Shown here piece after piece: positions 1 through 8,122 of a DNA stretch of 50,927 nt (position 1 is its first letter; every line of letters begins with the position of its first letter). Made by a program: the position numbers and the translations under genes. The stretch is from Holophagaceae bacterium (GTDB lineage: Bacteria > Acidobacteriota > Holophagae > Holophagales > Holophagaceae): NCBI GenBank assembly GCA_025353305.1, contig JANXQX010000174.1, positions 1 to 50,927 on the forward strand. Direction: 5' to 3'. The notes under the pieces were generated by a model. That model searched no databases and was not told the origin of the DNA. It saw nothing but the letters and a program-made list of their open reading frames with translations.

Positions 1-481
1 CGCGATCATCCAACAGCACGAAGCGGTGGATGAATACGCCGTCGCCGATGCTGATGTTGTAGCCGAAGCTCCATTCCACGCCCGTGAAGAACTTCACACC
101 CTTTCCGCAGCTCTTGAAAATATGCGGCGCGAGCATGGCCCTGAACTTCAGGCCCAGCCACACGTTCGCGTTGAGCGGAGAGTTGTCGAACATCTGCCAA
201 AGCCAGATAAGGGGCTTGACGGGTTCCCAGTTCTCCAAGACCAGCTCGCTGTAGTACTCGGCTTCCAAGGTGGCGTTTCGCGGATCGAAGTTGAGCAGCA
301 GAATCTCATCGTGGATATCGCGCGGCGCTTCATGCACACCATAGAACCCCTTGCAAAGCTCGATGCAGAGTTCATTGCGATCGGTCTTGGGGTCGCGGAT
401 GCGGGCGTCAATACCGGCAATCCAGGTATCGAATCGTGCCTCGGCATCTGTATTGGGTAGAACGACAAGCCGATTGACCAA
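1..481 (-). CDS. Hexapeptide-repeat (left-handed beta-helix) acyltransferase, 3' end outside window
   Basis: The reverse strand is open from a TTG at 481 to the window edge, giving about 160 residues. A GGAGA sits 6 bases before the TTG, and an in-frame stop lies upstream. The visible C-terminal part, beginning near GKGVKFFTGVEW, has the six-residue periodicity of left-handed beta-helix acyltransferases (VKFFTG, VEWSFG, YNISIG, DGVFIH). This family transfers acetyl or other acyl groups from CoA to sugars or other small acceptors. It faces away from the GDP-fucose synthase gene, so a role in surface sugar modification is possible but is inference. The catalytic end is missing, so the substrate cannot be judged. 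The opposite-strand reading frame over the same bases shows no family features. Confidence 0.7.
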   Translation of the reverse strand, partial: MVNRLVVLPNTDAEARFDTWIAGIDARIRDPKTDRNELCIELCKGFYGVHEAPRDIHDEILLLNFDPRNATLEAEYYSELVLENWEPVKPLIWLWQMFDNSPLNANVWLGLKFRAMLAPHIFKSCGKGVKFFTGVEWSFGYNISIGDGVFIHRFVLLDDR

Positions 482-643
482 GGGTGTCTCCAAATATGAC
501 TTAAACAGTCAACTTTAACCTAAAAACCAGAAAAGTGACCCCTAAGCTAAGGATTTCCTTCAGGGAATGATAAGGATTTCCGTCGATGGCCCAGTGCCTC
601 AAAGATCAGATAGCATCGCTTAGGAAGAGTCTGAAGGATTTTC

Positions 644-1591
644 ATGGATACGCAGTCTCGGATTTTCATTGCAGGAGCCAGTGGCCTGGTTGGGTCGGCG
701 GTGGTCCATCGCCTCCGGACCGAGGGGTTCACAAACCTGTTGGTGCCGACCCGGACCGAACTGGACTTGACGGATCAGGCCGCCATCAATGCCTTCTTTG
801 GTCGCGAGCGGCCGGAATTTGTCTTCCTGCTGGCTGGCAAAGTCGGCGGGATCCACGCCAACAGTGCCTATCCGGCGGATTTTATCCGAGACAACATCCT
901 GATCCAGGCCCTGGTCATTGATGCGGCCCACCGGTTCGGGGTGCGCAAGCTGCTGGATTTGGGCTCGTCCTGCATCTACCCAAAACTGGCGCCGCAGCCC
1001 ATGACCGAGGACTGCCTGCTGACGAGCGCACTGGAACCCACGAACGAGTCGTATGCAGTCGCGAAAATCACCGGTCTGAAGATGTGCCAGGCTTTCCATC
1101 GGCAGTACGGATTCAACGCCATCAGCCTGATGCCCACCAACCTTTATGGGCCTGGGGACAACTTTGATCTGGAGAATTCGCATGTCCTGCCCGCCATGCT
1201 GCGTAAATTCCATGACGCCAAGGAAACGGGTGCTTCCGAAGTGGTGCTCTGGGGCACGGGTTCGCCCCGGCGCGAGTTCCTTTTTGTGGATGATCTTGCG
1301 GACGCTTGCCTGTTCGTGATGCGCAATTACGATGGCGAGCAGTTTCTGAATGTTGGCACTGGCCAGGACTTGAGCATCCGTGAACTGGCGGATCTGGTGG
1401 CCCGAGTGACGGGCTTCCCGGGGCGCATAGTCTGGGACTCCACCATGCCCGATGGCACACCAAGGAAATTACTGGATGTTTCACGCCTTCAAGCCCTGGG
1501 TTGGAGGGCCAAGACCAGTCTGTCCGATGGGATCAGTCGTTCCTACGACTGGTTCCTGTTGAACCGGACCCGGATCCGTGGCGGCGCATGA
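644..1591 (+). CDS. fcl: GDP-L-fucose synthase (GDP-4-keto-6-deoxymannose 3,5-epimerase/4-reductase)
   Basis: This 315-residue extended short-chain dehydrogenase converts GDP-4-keto-6-deoxy-D-mannose to GDP-L-fucose with NADPH, supplying a sugar for LPS O-antigen or capsule in the cytoplasm. Visible features are the nucleotide-binding GASGLVG at residues 11-17, the Ser-Ser-Cys region at 108-110, the catalytic Tyr137 and Lys141 (SYAVAK), and His180. These fall one residue away from the known E. coli WcaG positions (Ser107, Cys109, Tyr136, Lys140, His179). Length is normal. The ATG is preceded by AAGGA. The partner gene gmd, which makes the substrate, is not adjacent. The divergent upstream gene is an acyltransferase, so the region may be an edge of a surface-polysaccharide locus. 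Confidence 0.93.
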   Translation: MDTQSRIFIAGASGLVGSAVVHRLRTEGFTNLLVPTRTELDLTDQAAINAFFGRERPEFVFLLAGKVGGIHANSAYPADFIRDNILIQALVIDAAHRFGVRKLLDLGSSCIYPKLAPQPMTEDCLLTSALEPTNESYAVAKITGLKMCQAFHRQYGFNAISLMPTNLYGPGDNFDLENSHVLPAMLRKFHDAKETGASEVVLWGTGSPRREFLFVDDLADACLFVMRNYDGEQFLNVGTGQDLSIRELADLVARVTGFPGRIVWDSTMPDGTPRKLLDVSRLQALGWRAKTSLSDGISRSYDWFLLNRTRIRGGA

Positions 1592-1644
1592 TACGGATCC
1601 GCAAGCTATGTGTGTATGATAAGTGCAGATGCAGTGGTGAAGTA

Positions 1645-1720
1645 GGTCCCGTAGCTCAGTGGATAGAGCAATCGCCTCCTAAGCGATAGGTCGTGCGTTC
1701 AAGTCGCGCCGGGACCACCA
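1645..1720 (+). tRNA. tRNA-Arg (anticodon CCU)
   Basis: A complete 76-base cloverleaf is visible. Acceptor arm GGTCCCG pairs with CGGGACC, followed by discriminator A and an encoded CCA. The anticodon arm ATCGC/GCGAT encloses loop CTCCTAA with anticodon CCT at 1678-1680, which reads AGG codons. The T arm GTGCG/CGCGC encloses TTCAAGT. A TATGAT at 1615-1620 lies about 25 bases upstream and is a plausible -10 element, though no good -35 is seen. The gene stands alone between fcl and the ompA-like gene. Confidence 0.97.
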
Positions 1721-2027
1721 CCCTTTTGATTGTCCGTCTTTGGATCATGGGTACATGAAAGAGACGAGATCGCTCGATGAATTCCGCGATATTTTCGTTT
1801 CCGGAGTTCTGGAAAGTCGATTAATTCTTATGGACAGAGGTGGTGATAAAACGCACAACTTCCCAGGCTAGTATGGTAGTCAAATGATTTCCCGTACCTT
1901 TGTTGGGTTGCAATGGATGAGCTTCGGGCTTGCCTAAAGGATTAAAGTTTTTTTCTGAAACTCTTGTTCCTTTCCCGGCACGGAGCTATGCTCATCTGCA
2001 CGAAGTCTTAATTATTGGAGGATTGAT
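1721..2027. other. Intergenic region before the OmpA-family gene
   Basis: This 307-base stretch between the tRNA and the OmpA-family gene is AT-richer than its surroundings and holds no convincing reading frame. Its 3' end carries the promoter described separately and a GGAGG ribosome-binding site ending about 6 bases before the ATG at 2028. I see no clear rho-independent terminator for the tRNA and no recognisable small RNA. Confidence 0.6.
1964..1992 (+). promoter_or_regulatory. Sigma-70-type promoter of the OmpA-family gene
   Basis: TTGTTC (1964-1969) and TATGCT (1987-1992) are separated by exactly 17 bases. This predicts transcription starting near 1999 and a leader of about 29 bases that includes the GGAGG before ATG 2028. 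Spacing and position are ideal for a housekeeping promoter, and abundant OmpA-like proteins are usually well expressed. Confidence 0.6.
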
Positions 2028-3449
2028 ATGGCATCACTCTCACGATGGATTCTTCCGCTCAGCGCCTCGGTCGGCCTGTTCGCTGCTGCCGGCGACACAG
2101 GCACCCAGACCCCATCCAAGGGCTGGCCCTGGGAAGTTCAGCTCCAGCTCGATCAAATGAGCTACGGCAGCGCCGATGTGAGAGGGCCAGCTGGCAGCTT
2201 CAAAGCTGGCGCTGATCCCAGCACTGGCTTTGGCATCCGCTTCGCGATCGAGCCTATTTGCACATCATGGGGTTCACTGCTTTTTTCCGCGGGTTATCGC
2301 GCTTCCAGTGATGTAACCATCAAATACGGGGTGAAGGCTCCGTTCGACCTCAAGCACAAGTCTCAAGTTGAACTCGGCGTGATGGCCCGCTTCGGCACCA
2401 ACGAACCGCGTCGCCGTTGGGAGTGGGGCGTAGGTGTTGATGAACGTTTTGATGCCATGCGCGCCACTGGCGATTGGGGTACACCAACCGAAGATAAGGC
2501 TTGGCGTCCCTGGGTGAGGGGCATGGTCCGTTATGTGTGGGACGACGGCAAGAAAACCCAGCCATTCCTGGGGTTGGAGGTTGCCGGAGCTTTGGGCAAG
2601 GTCGAGGTCAACGACCAGAACTACTATCAAGATCTCGTCGTCCTGACGAATACCTTCCCGGCCGGCTACCGCTCTCGCGTGCAGGGTCCCGAGAGTTTGA
2701 CTCGCGGCCATTTCCCCACTTTCCAGGTGGCCCTGGTCGGTGGCATTCGTTTCGGTCGCAGCAATTGCGCCGCGCCTGTGGCGATGGCTCCGGTCCCCGC
2801 CAAGGAAGAGGCTCCAGCCCCTGTCGCCAGCCCGGCCCCCACGCCAGTTGAGGCAGCCCCCGCACCAGTCACCGACACCACCCAGGCCAAGCCCGCTGAG
2901 CCACCGGCAGCCCCGATGGTGGATGTGCAGAGCCTGACGGTTCATTTCGGCACCAACAAATTCGAAGCCAACAAGGCCGCTGCTGAAGCCGTCAAGGGCT
3001 GGGCGGAGAAGTACAAGGGCGTCGTTGATCCCAGTGTCACAGCTGTTATCGGACACACCGACAGCCGCGGTTCCCGCAAGTGGAATGAAAAACTGTCCGT
3101 GAAGCGGGCCCAGAATGTGGCCCACATGCTCAAAGGCAACGGTTTGAATCTCGATGGCGCGAAAATCGAAGGCCATGCCTTCGATGAACCCATCGGGGAC
3201 AACAACACCAAGGAAGGCCGCGCGCTCAATCGCCGCACGGACGTGACCTTCAAGGATGGTTCGAAGTTCCGCGTCACCGGCAAGACTGAGACCGCGCCTG
3301 ACTACACCCGCACAGGCGGGCCCGGCCGGAAGAAGGCCGCCAAGGTCGCTGATGCCGCCGCTCCCGCTGCCGCTCCGGCGGCCGCTGAAAAGCCGGCTGC
3401 TCCCAAGCCCGCCAAGCCCGCCAAGCCTGCCAAGGCTGACAAGAAGTAG
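2028..3449 (+). CDS. OmpA-family outer membrane protein with Lys/Ala/Pro-rich tail
   Basis: This is a 473-residue outer membrane protein that probably ties the outer membrane to peptidoglycan. An N-terminal hydrophobic segment (residues 6-21) resembles a signal peptide. Residues about 25-240 alternate polar and aromatic residues, as in a small beta-barrel. A Pro/Ala-rich linker runs from about 245 to 298. An OmpA C-terminal domain follows at about 300-410, with the peptidoglycan-binding core GHTDSRGS and NRR. The last 60 residues are an unusual Ala/Pro/Lys-rich tail ending in KPAKPAKADKK, which could interact with acidic polymers. The start is fixed by a GGAGG and an upstream promoter. A strong hairpin terminator follows. 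The family is certain; the exact porin or structural role is not. Confidence 0.85.
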   Translation: MASLSRWILPLSASVGLFAAAGDTGTQTPSKGWPWEVQLQLDQMSYGSADVRGPAGSFKAGADPSTGFGIRFAIEPICTSWGSLLFSAGYRASSDVTIKYGVKAPFDLKHKSQVELGVMARFGTNEPRRRWEWGVGVDERFDAMRATGDWGTPTEDKAWRPWVRGMVRYVWDDGKKTQPFLGLEVAGALGKVEVNDQNYYQDLVVLTNTFPAGYRSRVQGPESLTRGHFPTFQVALVGGIRFGRSNCAAPVAMAPVPAKEEAPAPVASPAPTPVEAAPAPVTDTTQAKPAEPPAAPMVDVQSLTVHFGTNKFEANKAAAEAVKGWAEKYKGVVDPSVTAVIGHTDSRGSRKWNEKLSVKRAQNVAHMLKGNGLNLDGAKIEGHAFDEPIGDNNTKEGRALNRRTDVTFKDGSKFRVTGKTETAPDYTRTGGPGRKKAAKVADAAAPAAAPAAAEKPAAPKPAKPAKPAKADKK

Positions 3450-3463
3450 AAGCCTCACGTTCA

Positions 3464-3495
3464 ATGAAAAGGGCCTCCCAGGAGGCCCTTTTCAT
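3464..3495. terminator. Bidirectional rho-independent terminator
   Basis: A perfect inverted repeat, ATGAAAAGGGCCTCC and its complement separated by two bases, lies between the convergent OmpA-family and ABC-F genes. The flanking A and T runs let it act as a terminator on both strands. Confidence 0.85.
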
Positions 3496-3519
3496 TTGCA
3501 TCGGGGAAAAACCTGCCAC

Positions 3520-5115
3520 TTATGCTTTTGTGAGATATTCCTCGTAGACCCCATGGAAATCGACGATCTTGTGGCCATCGAAGTGCCAGATCCGGGTGGC
3601 GACTTCGTCGATAAGATCCTCGTCGTGGGTCACCAACAACAATGTGCCCTCGTATTTTTGAAGGGCCATGTTGAGGGCGACCACTGCTTCAAGATCCAGG
3701 TGGTTGGTGGGCTCGTCCAGCACCAGCACATTCGGTTTCTGGAGCATGAGTTTGCAGAACATCAATCGGCAAGCCTCGCCTCCTGAAAGAACTTCCGTTT
3801 TCTTGGTGCCTTCCTCGCCGCGGAAGAGCATCTGGCCCAACACGCCTCGAATCTGCTCGACGGTGGCATCTGGATCGAATTGGCGCAGCCAATCAACCAT
3901 GGTCCAGCCGGATGGAATGCTATCGCGGAAATCCTGGGCAAAGTAGCCAACTTGCACCTCGTGTCCCCACCGGACCACGCCGCTGTCCAGCTTCACATAG
4001 GGCTCGGTGACGCCATTGGCGCCATCCAGCAGTGCATTGAGGAGGGACGACTTGCCCACGCCGTTGCGGCCCATGATGGCGATCTTTTCTCCGCGCATGA
4101 TCGTGCCCGAAAAGCCTTTGATGACTTCGATGCCGTCGTAGCCCTTTTTTACCTTCTCGAATTCCAGGAGGTGCTTCCCGCTAGGGCGTTTCTGATCGAA
4201 TTTGATGAAGGGCCGCTGGATATTCGAGCGGGAAAGCTCACTCGGTGCAAGGCGTTCAACTTCCTTCCTCCGGCTGTTCACCTGGGAAGAACGGGTCCCG
4301 GCCGCGAAGCGCGCGATGAACTCGTTCAACTGAGCAATCTTCTTCTCGCGCTGCTCATTGTCTGCCTCGATGCGGGAGCGCAATTGAGTCTTGGCCATCA
4401 CCATATCGTCATAGCCACCGGTGTACTGGATGATGGTCTGATAGTCGATGTCTGCGATATGGGTGCAGACCGCGTTGAGGAAATGCCGGTCGTGCGAGAT
4501 CACGATGACCGTGCCGTCATAGTGGCAGAGGAATTCCTTCAGCCAGTGGATGGATTCGAGATCAAGGTGGTTGGTGGGCTCATCCAGCAGCAGTGCCTGA
4601 GGATGGCCGAAGAGGGCCTGGGCCAGCAGCACCCGCACTTTCTGGCCGCCCTGAAGCTCGCTCATCTTGCGTTCGTGCATGGCCTCGGGAATATCCAGGC
4701 CATCCAGCAGGATGGCAGCGTCGGCTTCAGCGGTGTATCCGTCCTCATCGCCTACGATGCCCTCCAGTTCACCCAGGAGCATTCCGTCCGCGTCGGTCAT
4801 CTCTTCCTTGTCATAGATGGCGTCCCGCTTCTGCAGGGCCTTCCAGAGGGCCTTATTGCCCATGATCACCGTATCCACGACACGGAATTCATCGAATGCG
4901 AACTGATCCTGACGCAAAATTCCGAGCTTGCGTGGACGCTGCACGATGCCAGTCTGCTGCTCCAGTTCCCCTGCGAGAATCTTCATGAAAGTGGACTTGC
5001 CCGATCCGTTGGGGCCTGAAAGGCCATAGCGGTTGCCAGGATTGAAGGCGGTGTTCACATTCTCGAATAGAATCTTAGCGCCGTAGCGCATGGTGACATT
5101 TTGGACTGCAAGCAT
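3520..5115 (-). CDS. ybiT: ABC-F family ATPase, YbiT type (ribosome-associated)
   Basis: This 531-residue soluble ATPase has two ABC domains and no membrane segments, as in the ABC-F translation factors that bind the ribosomal E site. The first domain has Walker A GPNGSGKST at 34-42, a signature that reads LQGGQK rather than LSGGQ, and Walker B LLLDEPTNHLD. The second has GRNGVGKSS, LSGGE and VLDEPTNHLD. A charged linker lies between them. The opening residues and the stretch around ILRQDQFAFDEF closely resemble E. coli YbiT, and the length matches (about 530). It is transcribed alone, convergent with the OmpA-family gene and divergent from the kinase. The exact cellular role of YbiT is unsettled; no antibiotic resistance role is implied. 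Confidence 0.9.
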   Translation of the reverse strand: MLAVQNVTMRYGAKILFENVNTAFNPGNRYGLSGPNGSGKSTFMKILAGELEQQTGIVQRPRKLGILRQDQFAFDEFRVVDTVIMGNKALWKALQKRDAIYDKEEMTDADGMLLGELEGIVGDEDGYTAEADAAILLDGLDIPEAMHERKMSELQGGQKVRVLLAQALFGHPQALLLDEPTNHLDLESIHWLKEFLCHYDGTVIVISHDRHFLNAVCTHIADIDYQTIIQYTGGYDDMVMAKTQLRSRIEADNEQREKKIAQLNEFIARFAAGTRSSQVNSRRKEVERLAPSELSRSNIQRPFIKFDQKRPSGKHLLEFEKVKKGYDGIEVIKGFSGTIMRGEKIAIMGRNGVGKSSLLNALLDGANGVTEPYVKLDSGVVRWGHEVQVGYFAQDFRDSIPSGWTMVDWLRQFDPDATVEQIRGVLGQMLFRGEEGTKKTEVLSGGEACRLMFCKLMLQKPNVLVLDEPTNHLDLEAVVALNMALQKYEGTLLLVTHDEDLIDEVATRIWHFDGHKIVDFHGVYEEYLTKA

Positions 5116-5287
5116 GAAAACCCCAGATACCGACCGGTAATTTCGGCCCCAACCCTCAAGATTAACGTGGGTGGTGGCCTTTCTGGAGCCTTTTTATCTG
5201 CTGCCCTCCGGGGACCCCGGATTTTTGCAATACTGGTATACGCTTACGCACATCTCATCGAAGCAGCCCCTGAGGAATTTTCCACAC

Positions 5288-7060
5288 ATGCCCCTAGACC
5301 CTGAAAAAATTGGCCGCTACGAGGTCCAATGCGTTCTTGGACGTGGTGCCATGGGCGTGGTGTATCTGGCTTTGGATCCGCTGCTGAAAAGATCTGTGGC
5401 GATTAAAACAATGCGGGACAACGGCGAAGATGTCTCCAACACCATGGAGCGGTTCAAGCGGGAAGCCGAGATCAGCGCAAAGCTGAACCACCCTAACATC
5501 ATCACCGTCTTTGACGTGGGCGTGGACAAGGAGATGGGGCCATTCTTGGCCATGGAATATATCCAGGGCGCGAGCCTGGCGCACCTGATCAAGGAAAATC
5601 TGCCCATGGATGTGGGCCTGCGGTTATTGCTTCAAGGGATGGCGGCCCTGCAAGCAGCGGAGCAGGCTGGCATCATCCATCGGGACATCAAACCCGAGAA
5701 CATGCTCGTGAGCCTCGAAGGACGTTTCAAACTGATGGATTTTGGCATCGCACGAGGGGACCAATCCAGGTTGACCGCTGCCGGAATGGTATTCGGCACT
5801 CCTTCCTACACCGCGCCGGAACTGCTTGTGGGTGGTGACCCATCACCTGCGACCGACCGCTATGCCTTTGCGGTCACAGCCTTCGAAGTCTTCACGGGGG
5901 CCTTGCCTTACCAGGGCACCAGCGTGGGCACCACGCTTTACCGGATCGTTCATGAAGCCCCTAGAATGCCCGCCACGCTGCATCCAAAACTGCAGGATGT
6001 TTTCCTCCGGGCCCTGGCCAAGGATCCGAATCAGCGGTACCGGGATCTGCCGAGTTTCATGTGGGCACTCATCAGCGCGGCGCCCATCGCCAGTGACCAG
6101 AAAGCCAAGCTCCTGGACAACCTTGAAAGCAACCGGCCGAACAGCGGCAGTTTTGACTTTTCGGTGAACACTCAAGGTGGTCCATCCGTTTCGCAAGGTG
6201 TCCAGGTCGCCCCAGCATCGGATTTACAGGAACACATTTCCACGATGATGACTGAATCGGGATCAGTCGAATCCTTCAAGGACATGGCGCCCGAGGTCTC
6301 CGCTGGGCAGCGTTCAGGCGAATCCGTCTCCCATGCGGAAGACCTGGAGAGCCCGGAAGACTTGGGGGAACCTCTTCCTGAGCCCGAGATTCCCACCGCC
6401 GCAGAAATCCTTGCGCAGATGGGTGACTCCTCGCCCATGCATGGTCATGAGGATCACACCCAGCCCGCCATGGAGGCGATCGACTGGTCGGCTACGCGGC
6501 CGGTCACCAAACCGGATGTGGTAGCAAAACCGAAAGGTTGGCGAGGCTTATTGCTGGCCCTCCTCGTGATACTGGTGCTCGGTGGACTAGGAGCGGGTGG
6601 CTATTTTCTGATGGGAGCCAAGAAATCCAGGTCCATCCGAAGCGTCGACATCCAGAGCGAGCCACCTGGCGCTACGGTTTATCTGGAAGGCAAGAGCATC
6701 GGAGAAACGCCCCTTAACCATGTGGAGCTGAAGGGCGGCGCATCGGATTTGAAGCTGGAACTGGCAGGCTTCGAGCCCAAGACCACCCAGATCAAAGAAG
6801 GGGAGACCTCGATCACAGTGAAGATGGAATTGCCCCCCTACAACGTTTCTGTTGTGACGGATCCTGTGGGAGCCGAAGTATTTCTCAATGGGAAATCCGC
6901 GGGGAAGACACCCATCCAGAGTCTTGGCATTCCCTCTGAAGGCACGAGAAAGATACGTATCACCCATGACGGTTATCTACCCTCGGAGTTCGAGGTGGAT
7001 CCGACCTTTCCCTTCCCGGAAACCATTCGTCTTACTCCGTTGCCGAAGAGCCGTCGCTGA
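5288..7060 (+). CDS. Transmembrane Ser/Thr protein kinase with two PEGA domains
   Basis: This 590-residue Hanks-type kinase phosphorylates Ser/Thr on cytoplasmic targets. It has the glycine loop GRGAMG at 18-23, catalytic Lys40, HRDIKPEN with Asp133, DFG at 151-153 and an APE motif at 176-178. A 140-residue acidic, Pro-rich juxtamembrane linker leads to one membrane helix (about 418-442). Two PEGA repeats follow outside the membrane, starting near SEPPGATVYLEGK and VTDPVGAEVFLNGK; PEGA domains are thought to bind cell-wall or surface sugars. I chose ATG 5288 because the kinase fold starts there. An upstream in-frame start at 5171 would add 39 residues with no family match. Ligand and substrates are unknown. 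Confidence 0.88.
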   Translation: MPLDPEKIGRYEVQCVLGRGAMGVVYLALDPLLKRSVAIKTMRDNGEDVSNTMERFKREAEISAKLNHPNIITVFDVGVDKEMGPFLAMEYIQGASLAHLIKENLPMDVGLRLLLQGMAALQAAEQAGIIHRDIKPENMLVSLEGRFKLMDFGIARGDQSRLTAAGMVFGTPSYTAPELLVGGDPSPATDRYAFAVTAFEVFTGALPYQGTSVGTTLYRIVHEAPRMPATLHPKLQDVFLRALAKDPNQRYRDLPSFMWALISAAPIASDQKAKLLDNLESNRPNSGSFDFSVNTQGGPSVSQGVQVAPASDLQEHISTMMTESGSVESFKDMAPEVSAGQRSGESVSHAEDLESPEDLGEPLPEPEIPTAAEILAQMGDSSPMHGHEDHTQPAMEAIDWSATRPVTKPDVVAKPKGWRGLLLALLVILVLGGLGAGGYFLMGAKKSRSIRSVDIQSEPPGATVYLEGKSIGETPLNHVELKGGASDLKLELAGFEPKTTQIKEGETSITVKMELPPYNVSVVTDPVGAEVFLNGKSAGKTPIQSLGIPSEGTRKIRITHDGYLPSEFEVDPTFPFPETIRLTPLPKSRR

Positions 7061-7103
7061 TAGGTGTTCGGAAGCAACCAAATTGCGGTTGAAAACACAG
7101 GGC

Positions 7104-8105
7104 TCATGGCTCGAGGACCACTTTCCTTCTCGCCCCCACGGGTGCGCGCTCCATGCTGCGCAGCGCCTTCTGCCAGGCAGCTGCATCCAGCCGGATACCG
7201 ATGATTACCGCCATCAGAAGCGTGGGGACACCCATGGATTGTGTGGGCATTGGAGCCACCTCCAACCGTCCATCGGCCACCTGGAAGGCCCAGCGATCGC
7301 TGCCATCATTTCGTGCTGGCCAGCCGTCAAAGGTGCAGATGCCTTTGGCCCGCAGCAGTTCGCCGCCAGGCGGAGGATGCAGGAAGAGCGATTCCAAGGC
7401 CGCAGGATCAATTGGGTGATCCCAGTTCAAAGTCAGTGAACGGGCCTCGGCAAAGCTCGAGCGCTCGTTTTTTACCCAACCTTCAGGCAACGGTTGTAGA
7501 TCGCCACGCCACGGGTCCGGAGATTGGGCTGGGGTTTCTCCTTGCCTGGATTGCACCAGCGGGATCTGAGGAAAGGCGTGCCTGATCTCGCTCTCCCAGG
7601 CCATCGCCAGAGATGGGTCCAAGTCTGCTTTGCTGATGTGGATCAGGCTGGCAAGCGCGATTTGGCGGCGGAGCAGCTCGCGGGATTGCAGGTGATCCAA
7701 GGGGCCAAGGCTGGACACAATGGTGAGACAACCCACCAGCCGAAGGCGGTCCCGGAGTGCAGGATCGAGTTCCAGGTCCAACAGCTCTGTGGGATCGGCA
7801 AGCCCCGTGGTCTCCATCACCACACGCTCGGGCCGTTCACCCACGGGCTGGTCACACCAGGCAGCAAGGGCCGCCACCACATCATCTCGAAGGCTGCAAC
7901 AGGCGCAGCCGTTGATGAGATTCGCGATGCCCGCCAGTTCGGGGCGCTCCGCGTTCACCAAAGCCTCGTCCACGCTCACGGATCCAAATTCATTGATAAG
8001 TACCGCCACCCGGCGATGCGAAGCGATTTCGCGCTTCAGCAGCCGATTTACAGCTGTGGTCTTGCCAGCGCCCAATGGACCCGTGACGATGAGAACTTCG
8101 ATCAT
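7104..8105 (-). CDS. CobW/COG0523 family P-loop GTPase (metal chaperone type)
   Basis: This 333-residue cytoplasmic GTPase belongs to the G3E family of nickel, cobalt and zinc insertion proteins. It has Walker A GPLGAGKTT from residue 9, the metal-binding GCACC motif at 66-70 that typifies COG0523 proteins, a switch region ETTGLADP, and SKAD in place of NKxD. The C-terminal domain (about 215-330) is the usual CobW_C region. It has no histidine-rich stretch and no adjacent metal transporter or metal-regulated gene, so the cargo metal cannot be assigned. It starts 18 bases from the divergent waaA start, so the two genes must share or overlap control sequences. Confidence 0.85.
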   Translation of the reverse strand: MIEVLIVTGPLGAGKTTAVNRLLKREIASHRRVAVLINEFGSVSVDEALVNAERPELAGIANLINGCACCSLRDDVVAALAAWCDQPVGERPERVVMETTGLADPTELLDLELDPALRDRLRLVGCLTIVSSLGPLDHLQSRELLRRQIALASLIHISKADLDPSLAMAWESEIRHAFPQIPLVQSRQGETPAQSPDPWRGDLQPLPEGWVKNERSSFAEARSLTLNWDHPIDPAALESLFLHPPPGGELLRAKGICTFDGWPARNDGSDRWAFQVADGRLEVAPMPTQSMGVPTLLMAVIIGIRLDAAAWQKALRSMERAPVGARRKVVLEP

Positions 8106-8122
8106 TCATCCACCCTGACTCC

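Noticed and set aside
26..460. Plus-strand open frame opposite the acyltransferase
   Set aside because: The minus strand carries a frame with a ribosome-binding site and hexapeptide periodicity; the plus frame has no recognisable features.
2274..3464. Long minus-strand frame opposite the OmpA-family gene
   Set aside because: The plus strand has a promoter, ribosome-binding site and an OmpA domain; the antisense product is Gly/Leu-rich low complexity.
3880..5019. Long plus-strand frame opposite the ABC-F gene
   Set aside because: It overlaps a gene with all ABC motifs and has no family likeness itself.
5171..5287. Upstream start for the PEGA kinase
   Set aside because: The extra 39 residues have no kinase or signal features, and the conserved kinase start fits ATG 5288.
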